This document shows, piece after piece, positions 42,980 through 52,817 of a stretch of DNA of 64,000 bases (within the stretch, counting starts at the first letter, position 1; each line of letters starts with the position of its first letter). The notes under the pieces were generated by a model. That model worked only from the letters and a program-made list of their open reading frames with translations. It made no database searches and was not told the origin of the DNA. Source of the DNA: Anaerococcus octavius. Lineage in GTDB: Bacteria > Bacillota > Clostridia > Tissierellales > Peptoniphilaceae. The stretch is from assembly GCF_900445265.1 (NCBI RefSeq), contig NZ_UFTA01000002.1, positions 1,488,001 to 1,552,000 of the forward strand, given 5' to 3'. The translations under genes and the position numbers were made by a program.

Positions 42980-44263
42980 ATGAAAGTTGATTACACAAAT
43001 GTAAATCTTGATAAACTGGATAACTATAAGCAAAAAGCTTTAGATGCCTTTGATACACTTATGGATGAATCAGGTGAAGGAGCAGATTTTTTAGGCTGGA
43101 TTGATAGACCGGTTGACTATGACAAAGAAGAATTTGATAGAATAAAAAAAGCAGCAGAAAAAATCCAATCCGATAGCGATGTTTTGGTTTCAATCGGCAT
43201 CGGCGGATCATATCTTGGAATTAAGGCTATAGATTTTGCTTTAGATAATTATTTTGAATCAAACAAAAAAGTAAAGCTAATCTATGCCGGCAACCAAATT
43301 TCCGGTCAATATATGGCAGAACTTTTGGATTATCTAAAAGATAAAGATTACTCATTAAATGTAATTTCAAAATCAGGTACAACAACAGAGCCAGCTATTG
43401 CCTTTAGATTTTTGAAAGAGGCCTTAGAAGAGAAATACGGCAAAGAAGAAGCAAAAGACCGTATTTATGCTACAACTGATAGAAAAAAAGGTGCTTTAAA
43501 AGACCTCGCAACAAAAGAAGGTTACCAAACTTTTGTAGTGCCAGATGATATAGGTGGTAGATTTTCAGTCATTTCTGCAGTTGGACTTTTGCCCCTAGCA
43601 GCAAACGGGATCGATATTGACGAATTTATGGCTGGATTTAAAGCTGGACGAGAAAAATACACCAAAGCCGATTTTGAAAATAACGATGCCATAAAATATG
43701 CAGCAATTAGAAATATGCTTTATGAAGATGGCAAAGCTATCGAAGTTTTAGTAAATTACGAACCAAAACTCCAATACATTGCAGAATGGTGGAAGCAATT
43801 ATTTGCTGAATCAGAAGGAAAAGACGGAGAGGGTCTATTCCCAGTTTCAGTAAATAACTCAACAGATCTCCATTCTTTAGGACAAATGATCCAAGATGGC
43901 AGAAGAAATCTTTTTGAAACAGTTCTAGAAATTGAAAATTACGATAATGATATTGAGATAAAAGAAGATATCGATAATTTAGATGGCTTAAACTACCTGG
44001 CTGGCAAAACCATGAATTATGTAAATACTCAAGCTATGGAAGGAACAACTATTGCTCACGTAAAAGGAAATGTTCCAAATATTAGAATCAAAATAGAAAA
44101 TGTAAGTGCAAAAACTCTTGCAGAATTATTTTATTTCTTTGAAATAACAGTTGGTGTAAGTGGATACATGATGGGTATAAATCCATTTAATCAACCAGGT
44201 GTTGAAGAATACAAGGCACAAATGTTTAAGCTACTTGGTAAACCTGGTTACGAAAACAAATAA
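42980..44263 (+). CDS. pgi: Glucose-6-phosphate isomerase
   Basis: A 427-residue phosphoglucose isomerase, shorter than the E. coli type and of the Firmicutes form. [34 protein letters not shown] with the conserved Arg, and the [11 protein letters not shown] histidine segment are diagnostic. It links fructose-6-phosphate from MtlD and NagB to glucose-6-phosphate. GGAGG precedes the ATG. Single gene with its own terminator. Confidence 0.97.
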   Translation: MKVDYTNVNLDKLDNYKQKALDAFDTLMDESGEGADFLGWIDRPVDYDKEEFDRIKKAAEKIQSDSDVLVSIGIGGSYLGIKAIDFALDNYFESNKKVKLIYAGNQISGQYMAELLDYLKDKDYSLNVISKSGTTTEPAIAFRFLKEALEEKYGKEEAKDRIYATTDRKKGALKDLATKEGYQTFVVPDDIGGRFSVISAVGLLPLAANGIDIDEFMAGFKAGREKYTKADFENNDAIKYAAIRNMLYEDGKAIEVLVNYEPKLQYIAEWWKQLFAESEGKDGEGLFPVSVNNSTDLHSLGQMIQDGRRNLFETVLEIENYDNDIEIKEDIDNLDGLNYLAGKTMNYVNTQAMEGTTIAHVKGNVPNIRIKIENVSAKTLAELFYFFEITVGVSGYMMGINPFNQPGVEEYKAQMFKLLGKPGYENK

Positions 44264-44270
44264 TTTTTAA

Positions 44271-44312
44271 AAAAAGGGTTAACCGTGTAAATTTACACTG
44301 TTAATCTTTTTA
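44271..44312 (+). terminator. Terminator of pgi
   Basis: AAAAAGGGTTAAC-GTGTAA and TTACAC-GTTAATC-TTTTT pair into a long hairpin with small mismatches, right after pgi. Confidence 0.8.
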
Positions 44313-44369
44313 AATTTGTTCTATAATAAATAATATATATAATTTATGAAAAGATAGAAAGAAGGAATA

Positions 44370-45269
44370 ATGAAAAAAGTATCAATTATCGGTTTAGGAA
44401 ATGTTGGAGCTACTGTAGCCCACACCCTAGTCGAGAGAAAGCTATGTGATGAAATTGCTCTATTTGATAAAAAAGATGGACTAGTTAATGCAGAAATAAA
44501 CGATCTTAGAGATGGCATGGTAAGACGTAACGGAAATATAGAATTATTAGCTGGAGAAAAATCAGATTTAGTTGATAGTGACATAATAATCTTTGCTCCT
44601 GGTGATATTACTATCTTACAAAATAATAGCGATAGACTGGAAGAATTCAAATATACAAAAACTTGTGTAGAAGAATGGGCTCCTATCATTAAAGATTCTG
44701 GATTTAAAGGTATTATTGTCTCCATAACAAATCCATGCGATGTCATAGCTGAATACATGCAGAAACTAACAGATCTACCAAAAGAAAGAGTTATAGGAAC
44801 CGGTACAGTTATTGATACTGCTAGAATGAAAAATGCAGTAGCAAAGTATGTAGGACTTGACCCAAATTCTATAGATGGATATGTAATTGGAGAACATGGT
44901 AATAGCCAATTTATAGCTTGGTCAAAAGTTTCTATAGCGTCTAAATCTATAAATAAAATCCTAGATGAAAAAACTTTTGATCAAATAGAAGAAGCTTCAA
45001 GAATGAAAGCTTTCGAAATTATAAAAGGCAAGGGGTATACATCATATGGTATAGCAAATGCTGCTGCAATCATAGTAGAAACTATCTTCAATGATAGTAA
45101 AACAATCCTACCGGTTTCCTCATACTCTAGCGAAGCAGGTTGTTATATAGGACATCCAGCAGTAGTTGGTAAAGATGGAATAATAAGAGAAGTTTTATTA
45201 GAGCTTAACGAAATAGAACAAGAAAAATGGAATCACTCAGTAGAAACTATTAAAAATACAAGACCATAA
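44370..45269 (+). CDS. L-lactate / L-2-hydroxyisocaproate dehydrogenase family
   Basis: A 299-residue NAD-dependent 2-hydroxyacid dehydrogenase of the LDH/MDH superfamily: GLGNVGATVAHTL Rossmann motif, the substrate loop with GDITILQ and DR, ITNPCDVIA, and the catalytic His176 in GEHGNSQF. GNSQF in place of the GDT/GDS of ordinary L-LDH resembles L-2-hydroxyisocaproate dehydrogenase, so branched-chain 2-oxo acids are possible substrates; pyruvate is also plausible. Gene stands alone with AGAAGGA upstream and a terminator after it. Confidence 0.8.
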   Translation: MKKVSIIGLGNVGATVAHTLVERKLCDEIALFDKKDGLVNAEINDLRDGMVRRNGNIELLAGEKSDLVDSDIIIFAPGDITILQNNSDRLEEFKYTKTCVEEWAPIIKDSGFKGIIVSITNPCDVIAEYMQKLTDLPKERVIGTGTVIDTARMKNAVAKYVGLDPNSIDGYVIGEHGNSQFIAWSKVSIASKSINKILDEKTFDQIEEASRMKAFEIIKGKGYTSYGIANAAAIIVETIFNDSKTILPVSSYSSEAGCYIGHPAVVGKDGIIREVLLELNEIEQEKWNHSVETIKNTRP

Positions 45270-45281
45270 TAATTATCAAAC

Positions 45282-45314
45282 AAAAAACAAGCCCTTTTTT
45301 GGGGCTTGTTTTTT
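45282..45314. terminator. Bidirectional terminator
   Basis: AAAAAACAAGCCC / GGGGCTTGTTTTTT stem between two convergent genes. Confidence 0.9.
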
Positions 45315-45326
45315 ATTTATAAAATT

Positions 45327-46553
45327 TTATGCTATTTTCCCTTTTCTTCTAAGTCTTGCTGAGTTGATTAAAGCTGCAGTAGCATCTCCTGTGATATTTA
45401 AAGTAGTTCTACCCATATCAAATATTCTATCAATACCTGCAACAAGAGCAATACCTTCAACAGGAAGTCCAACTGATTGTAAAACCATAGCAAGCATAAT
45501 CATACCAGATCCTGGAACACCAGCTGTACCAATTGATGCAAGAGTAGCTGTTAAAACTATAGTAATAATTTGTCCTAAAGTAATATCAATACCATAGCAA
45601 GAAGCAATAAACACTGCACAAACACCTTGATAAATTGCAGTGCCATCCATATTTATTGTAGCACCTAAAGGCAATACAAAACTTGTTACATCATGGTCTG
45701 CGCCAAGTTCTTCGCAGCATTTCATATTTATTGGCAAAGTACCCATACTAGATGCAGATGAAAAAGCAAACATCATAGCTGAAGCCATAGTTTTGTAAAA
45801 CTCTATAGGACTAATACCTGCCATAGTCTTTACTGTAAATGAGTAGACAATAGCAGCATGGAAAATATAAGCTAAGTATGCAACTAAAAGCACGCTTGCA
45901 AGAGAACCGATAATCATAGGTCCATTTTCAGCAATTACAGGCATTAATAAAGTAAGAACTCCAATTGGAGAAAGTTTTAAAATAAGTTCCATAGCTTTCA
46001 TATTGATGTCATTTACAATATCTATAGCATCTATAGCTTTAGCTTGTTTGTTTTTATCAATTAAAAGTATAGAAAAACCAAGAATAATAGCCATAACAAT
46101 GATTTGAAGCATATTTGCCTCGACAATAGGAGCTAAAAAGTTATTTGGGAAAATATTTACAAAAGTATCCATCAAAGACACTTCATTCTCAAGAGAATAC
46201 TCAAGATTTGTTGTAGCAATAATAGGGAAAAATCTTTTTGCGATATTAGCAGAAACAAGACCAATTGTGATTGCAAAAGCAGTGGTGAAAAAATAATAAA
46301 TAATAGTAAAAACACCTACTTCGCCAACTTTTTTAATATCTTTCATAGAGATAATTCCACCCATAATAGAAAATAAAACAATAGGTGTAACAATAAATTT
46401 TAATAAGTTTAGAAAAATATCTCCGATTGGTTTAATATAAGTGTTTAAAAATTCAGCTTGACTTTGTAGTAGCAAACCAAGAACAATTGCAGCGACTAAG
46501 GCGATAAAAATATTCCTAGTCAAGTGCGATTTTTTGTGAGTTTGTTTTTCCAT
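45327..46553 (-). CDS. Dicarboxylate/amino acid:cation symporter (DAACS)
   Basis: A 408-residue GltP/GltT/SstT-family transporter with about eight helices and two hairpins. The serine-rich hairpin is AFSSASSMGTLPIN, followed by TINMDGTAIYQG and the GVPGSG/DRIFDMGRTTLNITGD motif that binds Na+ and substrate. It imports glutamate, aspartate, serine or C4-dicarboxylates; NMDG and DMGRTTLN favour an amino acid substrate but do not decide it. AAGGAG precedes the ATG. Confidence 0.9.
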   Translation of the reverse strand: MEKQTHKKSHLTRNIFIALVAAIVLGLLLQSQAEFLNTYIKPIGDIFLNLLKFIVTPIVLFSIMGGIISMKDIKKVGEVGVFTIIYYFFTTAFAITIGLVSANIAKRFFPIIATTNLEYSLENEVSLMDTFVNIFPNNFLAPIVEANMLQIIVMAIILGFSILLIDKNKQAKAIDAIDIVNDINMKAMELILKLSPIGVLTLLMPVIAENGPMIIGSLASVLLVAYLAYIFHAAIVYSFTVKTMAGISPIEFYKTMASAMMFAFSSASSMGTLPINMKCCEELGADHDVTSFVLPLGATINMDGTAIYQGVCAVFIASCYGIDITLGQIITIVLTATLASIGTAGVPGSGMIMLAMVLQSVGLPVEGIALVAGIDRIFDMGRTTLNITGDATAALINSARLRRKGKIA

Positions 46554-46649
46554 AAAAATCTCCTTATCTTTTCATAAATTATATATATGTTACTGTCAAT
46601 TCTCTATTTTGTAAAGATATTTTAATTAAAAAATTAAATTTTTAATTGA

Positions 46650-46699
46650 AAAAAAACGACTTCAAAAACTTCAAATTAGCTTTTGAAAGTCGATTTTTT
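46650..46699 (-). terminator. Terminator of the PTS-mannosidase operon
   Basis: CGACTT / AAGTCG and CAAAA / TTTTG arms form a long stem, with T tracts on both sides, after the GH38 gene. Confidence 0.8.
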
Positions 46700-46722
46700 A
46701 ATCAATTTTATTTATTTTTATA

Positions 46723-49284
46723 CTACTGATTTTTTATTTTTATAGTCTTTATCCCACATGGTCTGATGAAATTATTTGCTTGATCTTTACTTGTTTCATC
46801 AGCTTTAACAAAGTCTAATTTATCAATATTAGTTTTAAAATTAATATCCTTATCTCTATATGGATTATATAATCTTAGTATTAAATCATTATCATTAGTA
46901 GCTTGCTTTAAGCTAGAAAAAATAGCGCCATCAACTTCTAATAGTGAGTAATTGCTTTGGAAATTATAATTTTTACTGATTACAAAATGGTCTGTATTAT
47001 CATATATTTCTCCTGCTTGATAAGAAATAGCTTTATTTAAAACTTTTTTAGAAAAATCATGCATTTTAAAGTAATCATTTTCTATATCACATATATAAAG
47101 TGTTGTTTCTATTTCTGTGTCTAATAAAGCGTGACCCATTTGTATCTCGTGGACTCCTGAAGCTCTACCTGGTCTATCATTTAAATTTGCTTTTCCTAAA
47201 TAAGGAACTGACCTAAACATAGTAAAAGCAATTTTATTATTATCTAAAATTTCATATTCTCTTACACCATCTGATACACCGCAAACAGTTTGATTTGAGT
47301 CAAGCGCAGCAAAAGAAATCATAGGTTCAATTCCTCTAGGTTTTTCATCCCAGCCTTCTTTTAGCCAATTTTTGTATTTACTATAATCAGTTTCTCTAAC
47401 AATAGTCCCAAATTGTTGGTCAGCAATTGAACTAGTAGTTTTTATTTTTGTATCTACAACTACCCTATCTCTATGTTCTATAACGTTATTATTTGTTTTA
47501 TAATTTAATTCTATATATTTTTTAGACTTATAAAGAGTTATTGATAGGTAAGATATAAGTTCATTATCTAAAATTCTTGATTGTCTATTTTTTAAATCAT
47601 AAGGAACTTTTCTTATTAATTTATAACTTATATTTTGGTACATATCACTTTTTTTAACTTTTATATCTAAAACCTTACCTTCTGAAATAAATAAGTCTTT
47701 GTCAACTGAAGAATAATCGTAGCTATCACCTTCGTCTGCATTATCTTCAAGGTATATTTTATTTATATTTGAATCTCCATCAATAATAATTTGACCATTG
47801 TCATTTACATGTATCTTATAAAACTCGTTTTCTATAAATTTATCATAGGAAAATAAATCTTTTAGTTGATTTTTAGAACTATTTTTTATCTCATAAGTTT
47901 GGTAGCCCATAGGAATTATCCTATCTTTTATCAAGATTTTAGCACGATAAATTTTATCATATAAGTTTAAACCACTTGATATTTTATTATTTACACCTAT
48001 TTCTTTAATAGACTTATCCAAATTTGTTTGATCTTCTTGTATGTTTATTAATTCAAAAGCAATATCTTTCCCATCTCTTTTAATTATAAAATCTTTAAAT
48101 GGTGTTAAAATGTCACATTTTATATACTCTTCTCTTTCATATGGAAGAGTGTTATATACTTGAAAACTAAATGGACTTAAACTTACTCCATCTCCAATCC
48201 TTCTCATTATAGAATCAGCAAGATTGCTTGAAATATCATTAACTTTATCGTACCTATTCTCTATAAAATTATTAGTCTTATCAGAGTTACACATGCCAAT
48301 ACTATCATGAGCCGAGTTAAGCAACATTAACTTAAAACATTCTTCTATCAGTTCTTTTTCATATCTTAAGCCAAGTTTATAACTTATGGCACTTAAAGGC
48401 TCAATAAACTCTGATAAATATCTTTCTAGTCTGTTATGTTTAATTTTTAAGTCTGCTCTTGTAGAAAATATACTTTTATGGATTCTTGAATGTTGTCCAA
48501 AGGTAAACTCTCCAGTGTAGTCTGCCAAATCATTTGCATTTGCAAAAACTTCATCTAGTGAATTTTCTAGAGAATCTATCTCTATATCATAATCACTATT
48601 TTGGATTATTTTTGCTATATTTTTTCTGATTGGTTTTTGATCTTCACCGTTAAATAAAATATATGGTTTTCTATTCCCAAATTTTTTTAATTTATCTACA
48701 AGTTCCTCAATATATGATCCATCATCTTCATTTGGTGGATATGCCATAATTCCATAGTGGTATAAATTAAATGCTTTAACACTTTCACCACTTGGACTAA
48801 TCCAATTAAATTCTCTATCTTTAATCAAATGATCAGCTATACCTCTTCTAAAAAAAGCATATTTTAAACCCATTTGATTATATAATAATGGCATTTGTTC
48901 ACTCATACCAAAGCTATCTGGAAGATAACCTATAGACTGATAGCCTCCTAAATCTGTAGCTTGTTTCATACCAATTTGTAAATTTCTTATCAAACTTTCT
49001 CCAGATATGACTAAAGTGTCACTTTGTGTGTACCATGGTCCTGTAATAATTTTACCTTTAGATATAAGTTCTTTAAGTTGATCTTTATTTTCAGATCTAT
49101 AGCGTAAATAATCTTCGATTATAGATGTCTGACCATCAAGTAAAAATGTGCTGATATCATCATGATTAGATAAGTAATCAATTATTTCGTCAAAATCAAT
49201 TAGTGAAAAAACCATTGATCTATTATCTGTAAAATACCATTCCTTGTCCCAATGGGTGTGAGCTATTACTTTTATATCAGTCAT
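46723..49284 (-). CDS. GH38 alpha-mannosidase (MngB-like)
   Basis: An 853-residue glycoside hydrolase family 38 enzyme. The zinc-binding AHTHWDKEWY (His9/His11/Asp13) and the catalytic nucleophile Asp123 in LPDSFGMSEQ are in place; the C-terminal beta domains follow. Size and intracellular location (no signal peptide) match MngB, which hydrolyses 2-O-(6-phospho-mannosyl)-glycerate after PTS uptake. Its start overlaps the PTS IIC stop by 4 bases, so a phosphorylated alpha-mannoside delivered by that PTS is the likely substrate. Confidence 0.88.
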   Translation of the reverse strand: MTDIKVIAHTHWDKEWYFTDNRSMVFSLIDFDEIIDYLSNHDDISTFLLDGQTSIIEDYLRYRSENKDQLKELISKGKIITGPWYTQSDTLVISGESLIRNLQIGMKQATDLGGYQSIGYLPDSFGMSEQMPLLYNQMGLKYAFFRRGIADHLIKDREFNWISPSGESVKAFNLYHYGIMAYPPNEDDGSYIEELVDKLKKFGNRKPYILFNGEDQKPIRKNIAKIIQNSDYDIEIDSLENSLDEVFANANDLADYTGEFTFGQHSRIHKSIFSTRADLKIKHNRLERYLSEFIEPLSAISYKLGLRYEKELIEECFKLMLLNSAHDSIGMCNSDKTNNFIENRYDKVNDISSNLADSIMRRIGDGVSLSPFSFQVYNTLPYEREEYIKCDILTPFKDFIIKRDGKDIAFELINIQEDQTNLDKSIKEIGVNNKISSGLNLYDKIYRAKILIKDRIIPMGYQTYEIKNSSKNQLKDLFSYDKFIENEFYKIHVNDNGQIIIDGDSNINKIYLEDNADEGDSYDYSSVDKDLFISEGKVLDIKVKKSDMYQNISYKLIRKVPYDLKNRQSRILDNELISYLSITLYKSKKYIELNYKTNNNVIEHRDRVVVDTKIKTTSSIADQQFGTIVRETDYSKYKNWLKEGWDEKPRGIEPMISFAALDSNQTVCGVSDGVREYEILDNNKIAFTMFRSVPYLGKANLNDRPGRASGVHEIQMGHALLDTEIETTLYICDIENDYFKMHDFSKKVLNKAISYQAGEIYDNTDHFVISKNYNFQSNYSLLEVDGAIFSSLKQATNDNDLILRLYNPYRDKDINFKTNIDKLDFVKADETSKDQANNFIRPCGIKTIKIKNQ

Positions 49285-50510
49285 TCTTGAACCACCAATT
49301 TACCTTTTTTAATTTGATTGTTTCTATAAAAAATATTGACAATAGCAATAAACATAGATCCAACCAAAATCCCTGCTACATATGGAACTATATTTTCAAC
49401 TAGTGGCCACGCCCAAATAGCCGATTCTGGGAACCATTGTACAGCCCCAAAGCCAACACCAACTAAAGCTCCAATTAAAGCACCAATCATATATAAAGGA
49501 ACAGTAAATGCAGGATTTTCTAAGGCAAAGGGAATAGCACCCTCACTTATGCCCATAAAAGCTAAAAATATAGATGTTTTAGCTGCTTCTCGTAGTTGCC
49601 TATCGTAAACTCTTCTTTTTACAATGTATTTATCTAAAAGAGCACTTAAACCAAGACCAATTGATGGAGTTACTATTGCAATAACTCTGGCTGTAAGTGG
49701 CATTATTCTGTCTACAGCAAGACCTGTAGCAACAAAACCTGCAGCCTTATTAACTGCACCTCCTAGGTCAAATGCGGTAGTTAGAGAAAGTAATATTGCA
49801 TAGACTATTCCTCCACTTTTTCCAGCACTGGTTAATAAACTTTCCACAGATTGATTTAATGAAGATCCTATAGGGGTAATTACATAAATCATTAGTATCA
49901 TTGTAACCAATACTGATATTAAAGGTATTAAAAATGTTGTTTTAAATGCCATCCAGTTATGACTTACTTTTATATGATTATTTAGAAATCTAACAAAATA
50001 TCCTATTAGAAAGGCTATTAATAAACCTCCAAAAAATCCTGATGGTGCTGGTGCTACTGGTTCATAAGCTCCATCTACCATAGTTAATGTTTCTATAGGA
50101 TTATTTGCAACTACACCACCAATAAATCCGCAAATAAGAGCAGTTTTACCTCCGATAGATTGGGCTGCAAAAGCTGCAAATATAGGTATAGCAAATCCAA
50201 ATAATGTAAAGCCAAATGTTTGCAGTATGTAAGCAAATTTCAGTAAGTTTTCTGAACTAACAGTATAAGAACCAGTATTAATAGCATCTACTATAGACAT
50301 TGAAGGATCAATTCCCATAAACATATAAGGTATTAACTGTGATAAGGCTCCCAATAACCCACCCATTATCAAAACAGGAATCATATAGCTAATACCTGTC
50401 ATTAGATGTTTTTGAAATTGACTAAACTTTGAATTAGAATTTTTACTTGTAACTGTTGATTTTTTTACTGTGCCATTGCTATCTCCAACCGTTCTTTTAG
50501 TAACCGGCAT
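49281..50510 (-). CDS. PTS fructose-family EIIC
   Basis: A 409-residue permease subunit with about nine hydrophobic helices. GISYMIPVLIMGGLLGAL, FAAQSIGG, ISEGAIPFALENP and the late PESAIWAWP are typical of the fructose/mannosylglycerate (Fru) IIC. AGGAGG precedes the ATG. Unlike E. coli MngA, where A, B and C are fused, the three domains are separate genes here. Confidence 0.85.
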   Translation of the reverse strand: MPVTKRTVGDSNGTVKKSTVTSKNSNSKFSQFQKHLMTGISYMIPVLIMGGLLGALSQLIPYMFMGIDPSMSIVDAINTGSYTVSSENLLKFAYILQTFGFTLFGFAIPIFAAFAAQSIGGKTALICGFIGGVVANNPIETLTMVDGAYEPVAPAPSGFFGGLLIAFLIGYFVRFLNNHIKVSHNWMAFKTTFLIPLISVLVTMILMIYVITPIGSSLNQSVESLLTSAGKSGGIVYAILLSLTTAFDLGGAVNKAAGFVATGLAVDRIMPLTARVIAIVTPSIGLGLSALLDKYIVKRRVYDRQLREAAKTSIFLAFMGISEGAIPFALENPAFTVPLYMIGALIGALVGVGFGAVQWFPESAIWAWPLVENIVPYVAGILVGSMFIAIVNIFYRNNQIKKGKLVVQE

Positions 50511-50519
50511 ATCATCCTC

Positions 50520-50837
50520 CTAATTTATAGATAAATCTTCTTCTATATCATCAAAAACTGTTTTAATATCTTTAATAGCTTCAGCTAAAGGAACTTCATA
50601 TATTTCATATCCTTCAAATCTTTCCATATTTTGTGGAGTAATAGCTGTGGATAATAAAATTATATCTGCATTAGCAATATCTTCTGCTGTCAATTCATTT
50701 TGAATCCCATCTGATCCTTGAGTTTCAACTTTTGTTTCATATCCTCTTTTTTTAGCTTCATCCTCCATTGATTGAGCTGCCATAAATGTGTGAGCAAGTC
50801 CCATTGTACAAGCACATAAACCAACAAATTTTTTCAT
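50520..50837 (-). CDS. PTS fructose-family EIIB
   Basis: A 105-residue IIB domain. The active Cys10 lies in the CTMGLAHTFMAAQ stretch, a variant of the usual CPTGIAHT motif (Pro to Thr, Thr to Met). It lies between IIA and IIC in the operon; spacing to both is 1-9 bases. Confidence 0.88.
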   Translation of the reverse strand: MKKFVGLCACTMGLAHTFMAAQSMEDEAKKRGYETKVETQGSDGIQNELTAEDIANADIILLSTAITPQNMERFEGYEIYEVPLAEAIKDIKTVFDDIEEDLSIN

Positions 50838-50838
50838 A

Positions 50839-51261
50839 TTATTCCCCTACTTCCTTTAAATTTTCGTAAATTTCGTCCTTACTTGCTGTCTGTAAAAATT
50901 TTAAAAATTCTTTATCAATTAATTTTCTTGATAGATTTGCTAAAGTATTGATATGCTCTCCACCTTCTTCTTTACTAAAAATACCAATTATAATATTAAC
51001 CTTAGAATCAGACCAATCAATAAAGTCATTTAATCTTAAAAATATAATTGTATTTTTTAAGACATTTTTACTTTTAGAATGTGGTATGGCAAGAGGTTCT
51101 ATTAAAGCAGTGCTCATTACTTTTTCTCTATTAATCAAATCAGTTTTAATACTTTCTGCATCAATAGCTATATCTAACTCACACGCTTTTTTAGATAAAT
51201 AATCTAAGACATCATCTTGATTTTTTAAATCTAAGTTTATGATAACGTTTTTTCTATCCAT
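50839..51261 (-). CDS. PTS fructose-family EIIA
   Basis: A 140-residue IIA domain of the PTS_EIIA_2 family with phosphoryl His61 in EPLAIPHSKS. It heads the IIA-IIB-IIC-GH38 operon. AAGGAG precedes the ATG. Confidence 0.88.
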   Translation of the reverse strand: MDRKNVIINLDLKNQDDVLDYLSKKACELDIAIDAESIKTDLINREKVMSTALIEPLAIPHSKSKNVLKNTIIFLRLNDFIDWSDSKVNIIIGIFSKEEGGEHINTLANLSRKLIDKEFLKFLQTASKDEIYENLKEVGE

Positions 51262-51281
51262 ATTTTCTCCTTTCTGAATAT

Positions 51282-51311
51282 ATTATAGCATATTGATTTA
51301 TCTAAATTGAA
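51282..51311 (-). promoter_or_regulatory. Predicted promoter of the PTS-mannosidase operon
   Basis: On the minus strand TATAAT at 51282-51287 and TTCAAT 18 bases upstream. The -35 is weak. Confidence 0.4.
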
Positions 51312-51323
51312 ATTACTTTTCAA
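51307..51323 (-). promoter_or_regulatory. Candidate operator palindrome
   Basis: TTGAAA-N5-TTTCAA inverted repeat overlapping the predicted -35 of the IIA-IIB-IIC-GH38 operon; no regulator gene adjoins. Confidence 0.4.
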
Positions 51324-51360
51324 GTATTTTTTATATTATCCAAAAAAGAAAATATAACTC

Positions 51361-51401
51361 AAAAACAACGTTTGCTCAAATAATTAGCAATGTTTTTTTA
51401 T
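51361..51401. terminator. Hairpin upstream of the uracil permease promoter
   Basis: AAAAACA..TTGCT / AGCAATGTTTTTTT stem with a small bulge and a T tract. It may insulate the two divergent operons. Confidence 0.45.
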
Positions 51402-51419
51402 TTACATTATATAAAAAAT

Positions 51420-51448
51420 TTGACATTTTTCCAAAAGTGTTCTAAAAT
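51420..51448 (+). promoter_or_regulatory. Sigma-A promoter of the uracil permease gene
   Basis: TTGACA, 17-base spacer, TAAAAT. The ribosome binding site AGGAGG follows at 51471. Confidence 0.8.
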
Positions 51449-51482
51449 ATTGAAGATTTGGAATAAAATAAGGAGGTTTTTG

Positions 51483-52751
51483 ATGAATGATAAAAAGAGA
51501 ATTTATAATGTCAGTGATGATGTCCCTAAAAAGATGCTAATTCCTTTAGGCTTGCAGCATACTTTTGCTATGTTTGGTGCATCTGTTTTGGTTCCTATAT
51601 TATTTGGCATCAATCCCGGCATTGTTCTTTTGATGAATGGTATTGGTACTTTACTTTTTATTTTGATAACTAAGGGCAAGGCTCCAGCATATTTGGGATC
51701 TTCTTTTGCTTTTCTTGCACCAGGTATTGCTATTATAGAGTCTCAAGGATTTGAATATGCCCAAGGGGCTTTTGTAGCTGTTGGTATTTTAGGGTGTTTG
51801 CTTTCTTATATAATTTATAAATTTGGCACATCTTGGATAGATGTAGTGCTGCCACCAGCTGCTATGGGTGCGGTTGTAGCTCTAATTGGTTTTGAGCTTG
51901 CGGCAAATACTGTTTCTGGCGGGACTATCGGTGCAAATCTTATGACTGATACTGTTACAAGTGCTGATTGGCTAGTGTTTTTAGTCACCCTTCTTACAGC
52001 AATCTTGGGCTCGATAATGTTTAAAGGTTTTATGTCTACTATTCCTATATTAATTGCAATTATTGTCGGCTACATCGTAGCTTATTTTAACGGTCAAGTA
52101 GACTTAACTCCTGTTCGTGAAGCAAGCTTTTTTACTCTCCCACAATTTCAGCTGGCCAAATTCTCACCAGAAGCAATTTTTGCTATGCTCCCTGTCTTAC
52201 TTGTAATTGCCGCTGAGCATATTAGCCACCAAGTTGTTACTAGCAATATTATTGGTGAGGATTTATTAAAAGACCCAGGTCTTCATCGTTCTATATTTGC
52301 AGATAACTTTTCCACTGCACTTTCCGGATTAATTGGTGGTGTTCCAACTACAACTTATGGTGAAAATATTGGAGTTATGGCCATAACTGGAGTTTATTCT
52401 ATAAAGGTAATAGGAACTGCTGCTGTAATTTCAATTTTAATGGCATTTATAGGGCCCCTATCCGCCCTTATTTCTACCATCCCAGGCAATGTTATAGGTG
52501 GAGTTACATTTTTACTTTATGGGATGATTGGTACAAGTGGGATAAGACTTTTAGTTGATCAAAAGGTTGATTATTCAAAAAGTGATAATTTAATATTAAC
52601 GTCTGTAATATTTATTGCAGGACTTAGTGGACTAGCAATTCAGTTTGGATCTATAGAATTAAGCGGAATGGTACTTTCCTCAGTCGTTGCTGTTATATTA
52701 TCATTACTAATACATTTGATAAAAAAAGCTGGATGGTCTAATTTGGAATAA
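51483..52751 (+). CDS. Uracil/xanthine permease (NCS2 family)
   Basis: A 422-residue nucleobase:cation symporter-2 protein with 13-14 helices. I place the start at 51483 (MNDKKRI) with AGGAGG six bases upstream; the frame continues to 51390, but a consensus promoter (51420-51448) lies inside the extra part. Motifs: LGLQHTFAMFGAS, LGSSFAFLAPG, ISHQVVTSN and the substrate-binding GGVPTTTYGENIG (with Glu), as in UraA and PyrP. Uracil is the likely substrate; no pyrimidine genes or PyrR leader are nearby. Confidence 0.9.
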   Translation: MNDKKRIYNVSDDVPKKMLIPLGLQHTFAMFGASVLVPILFGINPGIVLLMNGIGTLLFILITKGKAPAYLGSSFAFLAPGIAIIESQGFEYAQGAFVAVGILGCLLSYIIYKFGTSWIDVVLPPAAMGAVVALIGFELAANTVSGGTIGANLMTDTVTSADWLVFLVTLLTAILGSIMFKGFMSTIPILIAIIVGYIVAYFNGQVDLTPVREASFFTLPQFQLAKFSPEAIFAMLPVLLVIAAEHISHQVVTSNIIGEDLLKDPGLHRSIFADNFSTALSGLIGGVPTTTYGENIGVMAITGVYSIKVIGTAAVISILMAFIGPLSALISTIPGNVIGGVTFLLYGMIGTSGIRLLVDQKVDYSKSDNLILTSVIFIAGLSGLAIQFGSIELSGMVLSSVVAVILSLLIHLIKKAGWSNLE

Positions 52752-52774
52752 AATATAAATATTTATATTTCAAT

Positions 52775-52817
52775 AAAAGACTGGCTTACAGAATTATCTT
52801 CTATAAGCCAGTCTTTT
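52775..52817. terminator. Bidirectional terminator
   Basis: AAAAGACTGGCTTA / TAAGCCAGTCTTTT stem, 12-bp arms, between uracil permease and the convergent CPBP gene. Confidence 0.9.

Noticed and set aside
44321-44758. 145-codon minus-strand frame
   Set aside because: Antisense to the 2-hydroxyacid dehydrogenase, no start signal.
51361-51401. Transcription attenuator for the uracil permease gene
   Set aside because: The hairpin lies upstream of the consensus promoter at 51420-51448, so it cannot be in that transcript.
51390-51482. Extended N-terminus of the uracil permease
   Set aside because: It includes the promoter and lacks a ribosome binding site; AGGAGG sits before the 51483 ATG.
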